Below the pieces are notes generated by a model, which saw only the letters and a list, made by a program, of their open reading frames with translations, was not told the origin of the DNA and searched no databases. From Chitinophagales bacterium (GTDB lineage: Bacteria; Bacteroidota; Bacteroidia; Chitinophagales; Chitinophagaceae), in NCBI GenBank assembly GCA_017303455.1, contig JAFLBM010000003.1:124001-188000 (forward strand): a stretch of 64,000 nucleotides of DNA, in the 5' to 3' direction. Positions within the stretch are counted from its first letter, which is position 1. Each line of letters opens with the position of its first letter. The position numbers were made by a program, and so were the translations under genes. Below are positions 36,650 to 44,885 of this stretch, piece after piece.

Positions 36650-36664
36650 TGTCCACGATGGACA
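36650..36664. repeat. Short inverted repeat between actA and actB
   Basis: TGTCCA-CGA-TGGACA forms a 6-bp inverted repeat in the 67-nt spacer between actA and actB. It has no T run and could stabilise or tune the polycistronic mRNA. Confidence 0.35.
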
Positions 36665-36676
36665 AATCTGCTCCTC

Positions 36677-37957
36677 TTAATAGTGACATTTCTGGCATTC
36701 CAGTCCGCCGATATCTTTCACCGTCACGCTATCCATTTTGCCAGATTTGATATCGTTATAGAATTTCTCGTAAATGCTGTAGAACTGGTTACCGGTGCTG
36801 TCGCTGTAGTTAAAGTTCACCTTGGTCTGACGGTGACAGTTCACGCACCAGCCCATGCTCAGTTCACTCACCTGTTTCACTTCGTCCATCGCCGTGATCT
36901 CACCATGGCAGCTCTGGCATTGTACATTACCGGCTTTTACGTGTTGGGAATGGTTGAAGTAAACATGATCAGGCAGGTTATGGATCTTGATCCATTGAAT
37001 GGGTTTGGCCATAGAAGGATCCCATTTGGCAGCGTTAGCCGGATCAAAGCCTGCATATTGATATAGTTTCTGAATCTCAGCAGTACCATCTATTTCCTTA
37101 CCATCTTCCGTATAGAGTTTCGGCCCTTTCTCGTAGGTATTAATGGCTTTGTGGCAATTCATACACACATTCACCGAAGGAATAGCGGCATGTTTACTTT
37201 CCATCGCACTGCCGTGGCAATAGAGACAGTTGATCTGGTTGATGCCGGCATGCACTTTATGTGAATAGTAAATAGGTTGTTCGGGTTGATAATTGGTCTG
37301 GCGGCCGAGACCGATGGCTCCTTTTGTAACAAAGAAACCACCAACGACAAAGAACACGATGGCAGCCATGGCGATATATACTTTATTGCGGTAGAAAGGA
37401 ACCGGCTCGGGGCGCAGGATACCTTCCACATCATCCGACATTTTTTTCAGGTTGCTGTTCACCTGCATCAGGATCAGGGCAATGATGGCGAGGATCAGGG
37501 AGATAACACCAAAGATGATGGCGTTTTGGTTAGAAGAATCGGGAGTTGGAGCACCGTCGTCTTTCTTCACTCCTCCACCGGGGCCTTCTGCGTATGTCTT
37601 ATTTACATAAGCAAAAATTGCGTCTATTTCTTCATCTTTAATTTCAGGAAAAGCCAGCATTGGAGAACCCCATTGTTGTTTCAAGGCAATGTAATATGGA
37701 TCCGTTGTCATTAACAACCCTGCTTTCTTAATCCATTCGTATGTGTTCTTTACATCACCACCGTATTTATCCTTCTCAAGAACACCGCCCAATTTGGGAC
37801 CAGTTCCGTCTTTAAAAACGTTGTGGCAGGCGGCACACTTACTCATGAATAAGGTCTTACCTGCTGCTGCGTCCTGGGCCGAAACATTTAGTAGGGAAAC
37901 AAAAAGGGATAGAAATAGTACAGTCAGTCTCTGGCCGATTGGTTTACAAAGAATCAT
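36677..37957 (-). CDS. actA: Alternative complex III subunit ActA with extra N-terminal heme domain
   Basis: A 426-residue multiheme cytochrome. After a signal peptide comes a cytochrome c domain with CAACH near residue 41, two membrane helices (about 140-165 and 190-215), then a pentaheme region with CLYCH, CMNCH, CQSCH, CVNCH and CQKCH. That totals six heme motifs rather than the five usually quoted for the pentaheme ActA core. The pentaheme part forms the periplasmic wire from ActB to ActE. It is the first gene of the respiratory operon, about 40 nt after the predicted transcript start. Confidence 0.93.
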   Translation of the reverse strand: MILCKPIGQRLTVLFLSLFVSLLNVSAQDAAAGKTLFMSKCAACHNVFKDGTGPKLGGVLEKDKYGGDVKNTYEWIKKAGLLMTTDPYYIALKQQWGSPMLAFPEIKDEEIDAIFAYVNKTYAEGPGGGVKKDDGAPTPDSSNQNAIIFGVISLILAIIALILMQVNSNLKKMSDDVEGILRPEPVPFYRNKVYIAMAAIVFFVVGGFFVTKGAIGLGRQTNYQPEQPIYYSHKVHAGINQINCLYCHGSAMESKHAAIPSVNVCMNCHKAINTYEKGPKLYTEDGKEIDGTAEIQKLYQYAGFDPANAAKWDPSMAKPIQWIKIHNLPDHVYFNHSQHVKAGNVQCQSCHGEITAMDEVKQVSELSMGWCVNCHRQTKVNFNYSDSTGNQFYSIYEKFYNDIKSGKMDSVTVKDIGGLECQKCHY

Positions 37958-38004
37958 AGACTCAATTAATCTGAAAAATGTGGATAAAAAGCTCTAACCA
38001 GCCG

Positions 38005-38037
38005 CAAAAATAAGTCAGGAACTTAACAAAACGACAA
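38005..38037 (-). promoter_or_regulatory. Promoter of the act-cox respiratory operon
   Basis: On the minus strand TTG (38035-38037) is followed after 22 nt by TATTTTTG (38005-38012). The transcript would begin near 37998. All 14 downstream genes to 21722 run in the same direction. Confidence 0.65.
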
Positions 38038-38249
38038 CAGGTTTAAATTTTTTTTAAGCCGCTACCAGCCTGCATTTCAGGGGATTTATAAGTGTTTTTC
38101 AGCAGCCGGTAAATTTGTTTGTCATAAATCAGTCAACCTTTCAGGAATGTTCAACAGATGTGAAAATTGAGCTGTTTTATGGAGGTTTTTTCCTGACTTT
38201 TGCAGCGCTTAAATAGCAACCTGTTTTAAAGCCGCCACTTTTATTAATC

Positions 38250-38549
38250 ATGTTTGATCGCTTACAACAAAAATGGAAGGTCAATGGCCTTCAATTGACC
38301 CTGATCCTTTGCACTTTTGCCATTGGCGGCAGCCTCACCGGGTATGCCGGCCGCCGGCTGATGCCCCTGCTCAGTATTGAACAGGACTGGCTCTGGATCA
38401 TTGTATATGTAATAATAGTTACCCTGCTCTGGCCACTGGCTGTTTTATTAGTCAGTATCCCTTTGGGTCAGTTTTCTTTTTTTTCTAACTATATCCGAAA
38501 AATTGGGGCAAAAATTGGGATTGGCAGGAAGAAAGCGAAAAGTGATTGA
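38250..38549 (+). CDS. Small two-helix membrane protein, DUF6787-like
   Basis: A 99-residue protein beginning MFDRLQQKWKV, with two helices (LTLILCTFAIGGSLTGYAGR and WIIVYVIIVTLLWPLAVLLV) and a basic C-terminus. The pattern matches a small conserved Bacteroidota family that I believe is DUF6787. Function unknown. It is divergent from actA with 213 nt between the predicted starts and could share regulatory DNA with it. Confidence 0.75.
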   Translation: MFDRLQQKWKVNGLQLTLILCTFAIGGSLTGYAGRRLMPLLSIEQDWLWIIVYVIIVTLLWPLAVLLVSIPLGQFSFFSNYIRKIGAKIGIGRKKAKSD

Positions 38550-38664
38550 TAAAAATTTTTTCTGCCCCATTCAACTGATTCAATTAGTATAAAATTAGCA
38601 TAGCCGTGAAGTACTAACAGGGATAACAAATACTCAATTATACCAATGGCGGATCAGATGGCTG

Positions 38665-39084
38665 TCATTTTTCAAAAAAACGCTGAGCTATTTCTAACAG
38701 TTGGCGTCCTTCTTTGCTACTAACGACCCTGCTCTTGTATATCCCGTCTTTCAATCGTAGCAGGATTACATTATAAATATCTTCACCCAATAAATCAATT
38801 TTTTGCAATGGTAAATGATTAACTCTAAAGCCCCACTTACTGCAACTCGTATCAGCAAATACATCCAGGGATTTAAAGAACAAACTGTCTTTTTGGTATG
38901 CTCTGGGAATATCTTCGTTAAAACAGTTGCATTTTAAGCAGGATACAAGCAGTACTTTTTCTTTGCCATTGAAATTCTGTAGCGCTGCCGCCTGATCAAT
39001 TACAATTTCAGCGCTATTATCCTGCTTACATGATAATAGAAAAATTAGTAGAAAAAACAGCAACTGTTTATTTTTCAAAAGCAT
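38665..39084 (-). CDS. Small lipoprotein of unknown function
   Basis: A 139-residue lipoprotein with lipobox LLSC at about residue 18. It contains CLKCNCF (three close cysteines) and a C-terminal amphipathic helix. It overlaps the preceding lipoprotein gene by 17 nt, indicating one operon. The region is AT rich relative to the act operon. I do not recognise the family. Confidence 0.65.
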   Translation of the reverse strand: MLLKNKQLLFFLLIFLLSCKQDNSAEIVIDQAAALQNFNGKEKVLLVSCLKCNCFNEDIPRAYQKDSLFFKSLDVFADTSCSKWGFRVNHLPLQKIDLLGEDIYNVILLRLKDGIYKSRVVSSKEGRQLLEIAQRFFEK

Positions 39085-40180
39085 AGTAATAACCCTGATT
39101 ATATTTTTTGTTAATCATCAATAAACCATTTTTATAGGGAACAATAATTGGGACCCCTGCTAAATCATGATCGATATTCTTTTCAAATAAAAGTTTATGT
39201 CCGCTATCAAATAAAAAAATAGAATACGTCGGGAGATCAGAGAGTGATTGCTTGTAGTTACGTTTTACAGCCACAAGGTTTTCATTTTGTAATAAAAACA
39301 AGCCCATATTAACCTCTTCATTTTCTAAGTAGCGTCTGGTATAAGCTAAATTTTCAGATTTACTTTCCTCGTACTTTCTCATCCTGCAGTCATGTGTTAA
39401 TTCAAAAATTCCTTTTCTTTTCCCGTCTAAATCAACAAAAAGTTTATCGTAATAGTCAAACAGTGTAATTGTTTCTCCGTTTGGTGATACAACAAGTGAA
39501 CTTGTAGCAAGGTATTGATAACAGCATTTGTAGCATTCAGGATAAGCTATTATTTTATCAATGGTTTTTTTCAGAAAGTTTATTTTTATATATGCATTAT
39601 TATCCAGGCCATTATTTTTTTTAAGATTTGAGTATTGTACCCAAGCAAAAGGCCATTTATAAGTAATTGCAGGACGTCCAATTAAAAGGTTAGTAACACA
39701 GTTATCAAACTCTTTCCTGTTACCGAGATTAAACGAATCTATAAGAAACGTTGATTCCTTAAAGCGCATCTTGTATTTGTAATAAATACTCCTGTTCTGG
39801 TTTAACAGGTGGATTGTATCCTTTTGGATTAAAACTCCGTAATAATCGTTTTGTGGAAGAATACTTATTAAATTTAAAGAATCAAGTACTTTCCCGCTTG
39901 CTATATCTATACTAAAAAGCCTGCTATCTGCCGACAGGAACACAATAGCCTCTGAGCCATTTAAAGGAATTGTGTGAAATCCGAACATTTCATTATGCCT
40001 GACTCTCTTCAATAAGGTAAGGAATCCTTCCATATTTATTTTATGAACAGACCATGGCAAAGCCCCTTCTTTCTTTTGCACAACTCTGTCCACATTAGAA
40101 TAACAGTCGCATTTTCTTTTACAAGATACATCTAACAATAGGGCCATAAAGACTAAAAAAAATCCCATTATTCGAAACAT
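39068..40180 (-). CDS. Lipoprotein, probable beta-propeller (DUF4221/6-bladed type)
   Basis: A 370-residue lipoprotein (lipobox DVSC near residue 20, followed by KRKCDCY). The rest is beta rich with repeated blade-like segments such as VFLSADSRLFSIDIASGKV, VVSPNGETITLFDYYDKLF and LFDSGHKLLFEKNI, which resemble Bacteroidota propeller lipoproteins. This assignment is by pattern only. Role unknown. A TATATTTG box lies 38 nt upstream. Confidence 0.65.
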   Translation of the reverse strand: MFRIMGFFLVFMALLLDVSCKRKCDCYSNVDRVVQKKEGALPWSVHKINMEGFLTLLKRVRHNEMFGFHTIPLNGSEAIVFLSADSRLFSIDIASGKVLDSLNLISILPQNDYYGVLIQKDTIHLLNQNRSIYYKYKMRFKESTFLIDSFNLGNRKEFDNCVTNLLIGRPAITYKWPFAWVQYSNLKKNNGLDNNAYIKINFLKKTIDKIIAYPECYKCCYQYLATSSLVVSPNGETITLFDYYDKLFVDLDGKRKGIFELTHDCRMRKYEESKSENLAYTRRYLENEEVNMGLFLLQNENLVAVKRNYKQSLSDLPTYSIFLFDSGHKLLFEKNIDHDLAGVPIIVPYKNGLLMINKKYNQGYYYAFEK

Positions 40181-40217
40181 AACTATGGTAATTTGAATTT
40201 GTCCGTCTGTTAAAGCT

Positions 40218-40225
40218 CAAATATA
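40218..40225 (-). promoter_or_regulatory. -7 element of the propeller lipoprotein operon
   Basis: TATATTTG on the minus strand, 38 nt before the ATG at 40180. No -33 TTTG at the expected distance. Confidence 0.5.
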
Positions 40226-40494
40226 GATTGCAGGCTGCTAAAAATATTTACTCCCATCAAAACAGGAATGATTTATACAGCTCATTGAATCAACTTTGCC
40301 CAGGCGGTTGTAGTAGTTATTTCCATCCGGGCAAAGTTACATTTCTAATTACACTATTTTTCAGAAAGACATGCTGGATCTGCAATCTTTTGACTCCAAA
40401 AAACTTTAAAGTAATATTACTAATCAAAAACAGGACGTACGCTTTAGTTGCAATACGGATTCTATTTAAATATCTAAAGTTTTTTAATTAATAA
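40226..40494. other. Gene-free AT-rich interval with a spaced inverted repeat
   Basis: No gene is supported. AACTTTGCCC at 40292-40301 is repeated in inverted form at 40329-40338, a perfect 10-bp pair with a 27-nt spacer. The minus-strand arm reads TAACTTTGCCC, like a -7 box. Confidence 0.5.
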
Positions 40495-40965
40495 TTACTG
40501 AACTCTTTTTATAGCAAATAGTACATTATCAGCATCCAGCATTAATCTGTTATTAAAAATAACAATAGAGCTGTCTTCCATTATCCTAACGGTGTAGTCA
40601 CCACTAATCACCTTATTTACATCCGAGTCCGTTACCGGGCTATCACTTGGAAAGATTGTCCTCCACTGATTGGTTTGAAAAAAACCTGCCAAATTGTTAT
40701 TCTCATAAGCTGAAATAAAATTATTGTAAACTGTCCTAAATACTATAATATCTCCTTGGCCAACATATTCATGACAGTTACTACCAGCCACAGTGCAATA
40801 TACTGTTGCACCCGGGGCTATCACTTCATTTACAGGATCGGTCCCCTGACGATAAGGGTCAACACCAGTGACCCTTGTAACCTTTCTATTGTGGGTAGTT
40901 GGTTCAGGCCCGCAAGAAGAAAACGCAATAATGATTACAATAAGACAAAAAATTGAATACTTCAT
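40495..40965 (-). CDS. Small lipoprotein of unknown function
   Basis: A 156-residue lipoprotein with lipobox FSSC near residue 18. It contains ATVYCTVAGSNCHEYVG, in which two cysteines may form a disulfide, and a beta-rich C-terminus. No family recognised. It is divergent from an XRE-type regulator gene, with an 18-bp palindrome between them, so it is a candidate target of that regulator. Confidence 0.65.
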   Translation of the reverse strand: MKYSIFCLIVIIIAFSSCGPEPTTHNRKVTRVTGVDPYRQGTDPVNEVIAPGATVYCTVAGSNCHEYVGQGDIIVFRTVYNNFISAYENNNLAGFFQTNQWRTIFPSDSPVTDSDVNKVISGDYTVRIMEDSSIVIFNNRLMLDADNVLFAIKRVQ

Positions 40966-41008
40966 GATTAAGTTTTTAATGGTTAACTAATTACTTCTTG
41001 GTAGAAAT

Positions 41009-41026
41009 AATAGGCCTTGGCCTATT
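41009..41026. promoter_or_regulatory. 18-bp palindrome in a divergent regulator/lipoprotein spacer
   Basis: AATAGGCC-TT-GGCCTATT is a perfect 8-bp inverted repeat with a 2-nt centre. It lies midway between the lipoprotein start (40965) and the XRE-type gene start (41053), as expected for a shared operator. Confidence 0.55.
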
Positions 41027-41052
41027 TTACAGTTGAGAAGTAAATAAAATAA

Positions 41053-41292
41053 ATGCAATGCTCACATTGCGTTGAATGGATAAAGCCACTTTTAATAAAA
41101 AATTTGGCTCTTTGCTTAAATCAGAAAGGGAGAAAAACTCTTAATCAAAGCGAACCTGCCCGGCTTTGCTTTAAGGACAGGCAATATATCCATAGAATCA
41201 AAAAAGGAGAGATAACCCCCACAATTTTCACGGTTTACATAATTTGTAAAGAATTAAATATTGATATTAACTCTCTAATTCCCAGCGATTAG
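41053..41292 (+). CDS. XRE-type helix-turn-helix protein
   Basis: A 79-residue protein. From residue 13 it follows the Cro/C1-type pattern: KNLALCLNQKGRKTLNQSE, ARLCFKDRQYIHRIKKGEIT, then PTIFTVYIICKELNIDINSL, matching the usual 'IERGKINPTL' and 'LAKALNI' positions with several substitutions. The first 12 residues are unrelated. It ends 12 nt before purN. Probably a DNA-binding regulator of the divergent lipoprotein. Confidence 0.65.
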   Translation: MQCSHCVEWIKPLLIKNLALCLNQKGRKTLNQSEPARLCFKDRQYIHRIKKGEITPTIFTVYIICKELNIDINSLIPSD

Positions 41293-41304
41293 TATTTTTA
41301 TAAA

Positions 41305-41883
41305 ATGAAGAACATCGCCATCTTCGCTTCCGGTGCCGGTTCCAATGCGCAAAAGATCATTGAGCATTTCCGTTATTCCAAAAAAGCGAGAGTAACCCTG
41401 ATCGTTTGTAATAAACCGGGGGCTGCTGTTCTTTCCATTGCCGCTGCAGAGCATATCCCTGTATTATTAATAGAAAAAGAACAATTCAGCAATGGTAACG
41501 GGTATGCAGGAGAGCTGCAGGAAAAAGAAATTGATTTGATTGTACTGGCGGGTTTTCTCTGGAAGATACCTGCGGCACTGATCAAAGCTTTTCCCCACCG
41601 TATTATTAATATACATCCCGCTTTATTGCCCGCCTATGGCGGCAAAGGCATGTATGGCCTCCGTGTGCACCAGGCCGTAATTGATAATAAAGAAAAGGAA
41701 AGCGGCATCAGTATCCATTATGTGGATGAGGTCTACGACCATGGCCAGGTCATATTCCAGGCCAAATGCCCTTTGCTGCAACATGAAACGGCTGAATCGC
41801 TGGCACAGCGTATCCATAAACTGGAGCATGAACACTATCCAAGGATCATTGAACGCTTAATTGATGGTTATGGCCCATTTTAG
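41305..41883 (+). CDS. purN: Phosphoribosylglycinamide formyltransferase
   Basis: A 192-residue GAR transformylase. Motifs: KNIAIFASGAGSNAQKI at the N-terminus (phosphate binding), the catalytic Asn/His in INIHPALLPAYGGKGMYG near residue 98, and the catalytic Asp in VDEVYDHGQVIF near 141. It transfers a formyl group from 10-formyltetrahydrofolate in purine synthesis. Length and order are normal. It is 12 nt after the XRE-type gene but need not be regulated with it. Confidence 0.95.
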   Translation: MKNIAIFASGAGSNAQKIIEHFRYSKKARVTLIVCNKPGAAVLSIAAAEHIPVLLIEKEQFSNGNGYAGELQEKEIDLIVLAGFLWKIPAALIKAFPHRIINIHPALLPAYGGKGMYGLRVHQAVIDNKEKESGISIHYVDEVYDHGQVIFQAKCPLLQHETAESLAQRIHKLEHEHYPRIIERLIDGYGPF

Positions 41884-41910
41884 ATTAGCTTTTGCATTTT
41901 CTTTCGTTAC

Positions 41911-42693
41911 TTGCCAACCAATATAAACCTGTTGCACCGCTATCGTTTAATTATACCATTCCTGTTTATTGTTTTGCTGGCTTCACAGTCTGCATCGGCA
42001 CAATATAAAATCAAAGGAACCGTGTATGACAGCACCCGCAACTACCCGCTTGAGTTAGTATCGGTATTAACAACAGCCGGTAAGGGAACTGTGACCAATG
42101 CGGAAGGAGTGTATGAAATAGAAGTGGCGGAAAAAGATTCCATCTGGTTCAGTTATCTCGGCAAACCCACTGTTAAGTTCCCGGTACTGAAGATCGCCAA
42201 TCCCTTTGGTTTTGATATCTCGCTTAAAGTAAATGTAACGGTCTTAAAAGAAGTAAAGATCCGGCCACGGAATTATAAACAGGATTCGGCCCAGAACCGG
42301 CTTGACTATGCTAAAATTTTCAACTACAAAAAACCGGGACTCAAAACCGTAACACCACAATACGGTGTGGGGGCCGGGTTCGACCTGAATGAGATCATCA
42401 ACGCTTTCCGTTTCAAACGAAACCGCAGTATGCTCTCCTTCCAGAAACGGTTGCTGGAACAGGAAAGAGAAAAATCAGTCACACACCGTTTCAATAAAGC
42501 ATTAGTGCGCCGGTTAACCATGCTGGATGGTGCGGAACTGGATAGTTTCATGCTGGTCTTCCGTCCTTCTTATGAATTCACCATGTCCACCGGTGATTAT
42601 GATTTCCAGCAATACATTAAAACAGCGCATGCCCGTTTCAAAAGAGGTTTGCCCCCGATGCAGTTCCTGCGGCCGGAAGAAGTAGAAGAATAA
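41911..42693 (+). CDS. Carboxypeptidase-regulatory-like domain protein
   Basis: About 260 residues beginning at TTG (no ATG is available before the signal peptide; a second TTG lies at 41932). Signal peptide to SASA near residue 30, then a CarboxypepD_reg-like beta-sandwich, YKIKGTVYDSTRNYPLELVS through VLKEVKIRPRN (residues 32-128). The remaining 130 residues are helical and basic (FKRNRSMLSFQKRLLEQERE) with no recognised domain. This is the plug-less, short form often encoded singly in Bacteroidota; likely periplasmic. Confidence 0.8.
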   Translation: MPTNINLLHRYRLIIPFLFIVLLASQSASAQYKIKGTVYDSTRNYPLELVSVLTTAGKGTVTNAEGVYEIEVAEKDSIWFSYLGKPTVKFPVLKIANPFGFDISLKVNVTVLKEVKIRPRNYKQDSAQNRLDYAKIFNYKKPGLKTVTPQYGVGAGFDLNEIINAFRFKRNRSMLSFQKRLLEQEREKSVTHRFNKALVRRLTMLDGAELDSFMLVFRPSYEFTMSTGDYDFQQYIKTAHARFKRGLPPMQFLRPEEVEE

Positions 42694-42756
42694 ACCGCTG
42701 TTTCCTTTCCTGCCATAAAAAATAAAAGTATTTTTCATGTCCTAATTCAACAAGAT

Positions 42757-43302
42757 ATGGAACAAACAACTCTTGGCATCGGCACACGTTTGCAACACAC
42801 ATTATACGGCCCCGGCGTTATTGTGGGTATAAAATATGCCACGTATCTTATTTCTTTTATCAACCACGGTATCAAAGAAATTGACAAGACCGATACGCAG
42901 CTCGATGAAATCATTCCGGCAAATGTGACGCCGGAAATAGAAACCCATTCGGAAGTGGAACGATCATTATTAAAAATACTGCGGCTCTGGGGCGGGCTTA
43001 CAGAAACAGTGCCGCTCGGCGAAAAATGGCTGAATGGAACTTTACTCATACAACCTGCTGATAAAAGCCTGAAGCCAAAAGAAATTCCCATTGATGATTT
43101 CTTTCACAAGATCGTGCTACTGCGGGACCGGCTGCGGGTGCTGGAACAAAATATCAACAGCCATAAAAAACTGAGTGATGAAGAAAAAGTGAACCTGCAG
43201 CAATATATCACCCGTTGCTATGGCTCCCTCACCACTTTTAATGTATTGTTTAAAAACAAAGAGCATTGGTTTGTGGGAGAAAAGGGTGGGAAGGAGGAGT
43301 GA
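42757..43302 (+). CDS. Conserved protein with N-terminal SH3/Tudor-like segment
   Basis: A 181-residue cytoplasmic protein. The start, GTRLQHTLYGPGVIVGIKYA, resembles the small beta-barrel (Tudor-like) segments of CarD- or UvrD-type proteins. Residues 65-150 contain LLKILRLWGG and a long helix KIVLLRDRLRVLEQNINSHK. No family name is certain. It follows the carboxypeptidase-regulatory-like gene by 63 nt. Confidence 0.65.
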   Translation: MEQTTLGIGTRLQHTLYGPGVIVGIKYATYLISFINHGIKEIDKTDTQLDEIIPANVTPEIETHSEVERSLLKILRLWGGLTETVPLGEKWLNGTLLIQPADKSLKPKEIPIDDFFHKIVLLRDRLRVLEQNINSHKKLSDEEKVNLQQYITRCYGSLTTFNVLFKNKEHWFVGEKGGKEE

Positions 43303-43440
43303 GGAATTTGTCCCGCAGGGTACCCTTCGCGGTAGAATGCTAAAACAGGCCCTTCCACATATTCCATCGGAGCCTGTAACAAATTATTGAAACAGGTAGT
43401 TGCAGTGGTAAAAAAAGCTTGTATCAACCTGGCTACTGCT

Positions 43441-43500
43441 CCGCTAAACCCAAAAAAGTGGGCTTCTGCCCGGGTTTTACACAGATTTCCTGTTAGCGGG
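43441..43500. repeat. attC-like element next to an accessory gene
   Basis: CCGCTAAACCC at 43441-43451 is partly inverted at 43493-43499 (TTAGCGG). The inner stretch GGGTTTTACACAG then TGTTAG (43472-43496) closely matches 52796-52820 beside another accessory gene. The element directly follows the stop of the minus-strand DUF1801 gene. Confidence 0.45.
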
Positions 43501-43519
43501 TCGTTGTTCTACATTGCTT

Positions 43520-43957
43520 TTACTCTCTACAAGCACATTCGTGATTCTCATTTATGTACTTGATTGTCGCTTTGCTTAACTTCTCTAATATGTCAAGGTC
43601 GAGGTCAGACAATTTCTTGAAGTAAATACAAGCTTTCCCCATTTTATACTTTCCTAATTTGCCAAGCAGTTGTTTATTATCATTCCCTGGTGCAGAAACA
43701 TAAAGAGAGAACTCCGCTTTTCTCGGTGAAAAACCAATTAACATAGAGTCGCCTTCGTGTCCGCTTGCATACTTGTAATGATAACTTCCAAAACCTACCA
43801 TGGTCGGGCCCCACATTTTTGGCTCAAAGCCTGACCATTTTTTCATTAGATCAATCAGGCGTAAGCTGTCTTGTTTCCTTTGTTCGTTGTCAACAAATGA
43901 CTCTAAAAAATCAATCACGTTTACTTCGGTTTCTGTCGTTTTAGTTTTTGCTACCAT
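43520..43957 (-). CDS. DUF1801 domain-containing protein
   Basis: A 145-residue protein with the YdhG/DUF1801 pattern: LMKKWSGFEPKMWGPTMVGFGSY is spread over two helices and a strand, followed by GFSPRKAEFSLYV and KYKMGKACIYFKKLSDLD. Function of the family is not settled. It is bounded by an attC-like element at its 3' side and looks like an accessory insert; its flanks differ in composition from purN and nagA regions. Confidence 0.8.
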   Translation of the reverse strand: MVAKTKTTETEVNVIDFLESFVDNEQRKQDSLRLIDLMKKWSGFEPKMWGPTMVGFGSYHYKYASGHEGDSMLIGFSPRKAEFSLYVSAPGNDNKQLLGKLGKYKMGKACIYFKKLSDLDLDILEKLSKATIKYINENHECACRE

Positions 43958-44177
43958 ATACTTCTTTGGGTTTAGTAGTTAGTGTCGGTTTACAACGGCC
44001 ATAGCTTTGCGTTCGGCAGGGCATTTGGAAAACGTCCAGACCGGAACTGCAGCCGATTAAAGATACTAAAGTTGAAAACATATTCTGTTGCTCATCTGTG
44101 TTCGGTCAGCTGGATATGTAGCTGATAGTAACACTAGGATGAGGATTTATTCGTCACCCCTGATGACGCAAAACTGC

Positions 44178-44718
44178 CTGTTGTATGCCGCTTTTCTGTG
44201 TCAACCGAATAAGTTTTTTATTTTTTTAATGATGCTTGTATTACGTTTCGTCGGATAAATATTTAATTCATCAAATGGGTCAAACTCTGGTTCAAGTCCT
44301 TCTTCAATTATTCGTCCAGCTTCATAACGTTTTCCATCTATGTCGACCAAATAAGGGAAGCAGTAAAATGTCGTCCCATAAATCTTTGGGTCTGGGAATT
44401 GAAAATTAATAACGGCCTCTTTGATAAAATTTGTGTCAAACCCATTTGCTAATAACTCTTTATCAATAATTGTTTTTAAATCTCTCGCATTTAATGTCAA
44501 TGGATGAATGTTCAGTTGTATCGGATTAAATGAAATTTGCAATACGTCTAAAGAAGCATTTGTCAAATGAAGTCGTTTTGCAGCATTTAACAACCAGTCA
44601 CCCATATAGCCGCCATTGTAATAACGTTCAGTTCCGAAGAAACTCTTTGTTATGTTATGAGGAATTCCGTTTAAGTTTTTTCTTTTCGGCATAAGGTCTG
44701 TCTAAAGTGGCATACAAC
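44178..44718. repeat. Inverted repeats bounding a single-gene insert
   Basis: GTTGTATGCCGCTTT near 44178-44192 recurs in inverted form (complement of AAAGTGGCATACAAC) near 44704-44718, 14 of 15 positions alike. The pair encloses exactly the gene 44201-44692. Confidence 0.5.
44201..44692 (-). CDS. Unknown accessory protein in a repeat-bounded insert
   Basis: A 163-residue soluble protein starting MPKRKNLNGIPHN. It contains QISFNPIQLNIHPLTLNARD and YGTTFYCFPYLVDIDGKRY. I recognise no family. The gene is flanked by 15-bp inverted repeats, suggesting it was captured as a unit. Lower GC than neighbours. Confidence 0.6.
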   Translation of the reverse strand: MPKRKNLNGIPHNITKSFFGTERYYNGGYMGDWLLNAAKRLHLTNASLDVLQISFNPIQLNIHPLTLNARDLKTIIDKELLANGFDTNFIKEAVINFQFPDPKIYGTTFYCFPYLVDIDGKRYEAGRIIEEGLEPEFDPFDELNIYPTKRNTSIIKKIKNLFG

Positions 44719-44830
44719 TCGTAAATTGGCGAAACTGCCGGTACAGTTTTATATTGATTATCAGTACGAATTTGTACCAGCTATTTCTAAATTTAATAAG
44801 TCTTTTCCATCCCGCCACCGAAATGGAATT

Positions 44831-44862
44831 AAAAAAACCCTTAGCCGTGTCAGCTAAGGGTT
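44831..44862 (-). terminator. Terminator after the GLPGLI gene
   Basis: On the minus strand AACCCTTAGC pairs perfectly with GCTAAGGGTT (arms 44853-44862 and 44836-44845) around a 7-nt loop, followed by a T run at 44837-44831. It lies just past the stop at 44886. Confidence 0.9.
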
Positions 44863-44885
44863 CAACTACAATCTATATAGCACTA

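Noticed and set aside
40228..40491. 87-codon plus-strand frame in a gene-free stretch
   Set aside because: AT-rich composition, no recognisable start context or family, and it runs across an inverted repeat.
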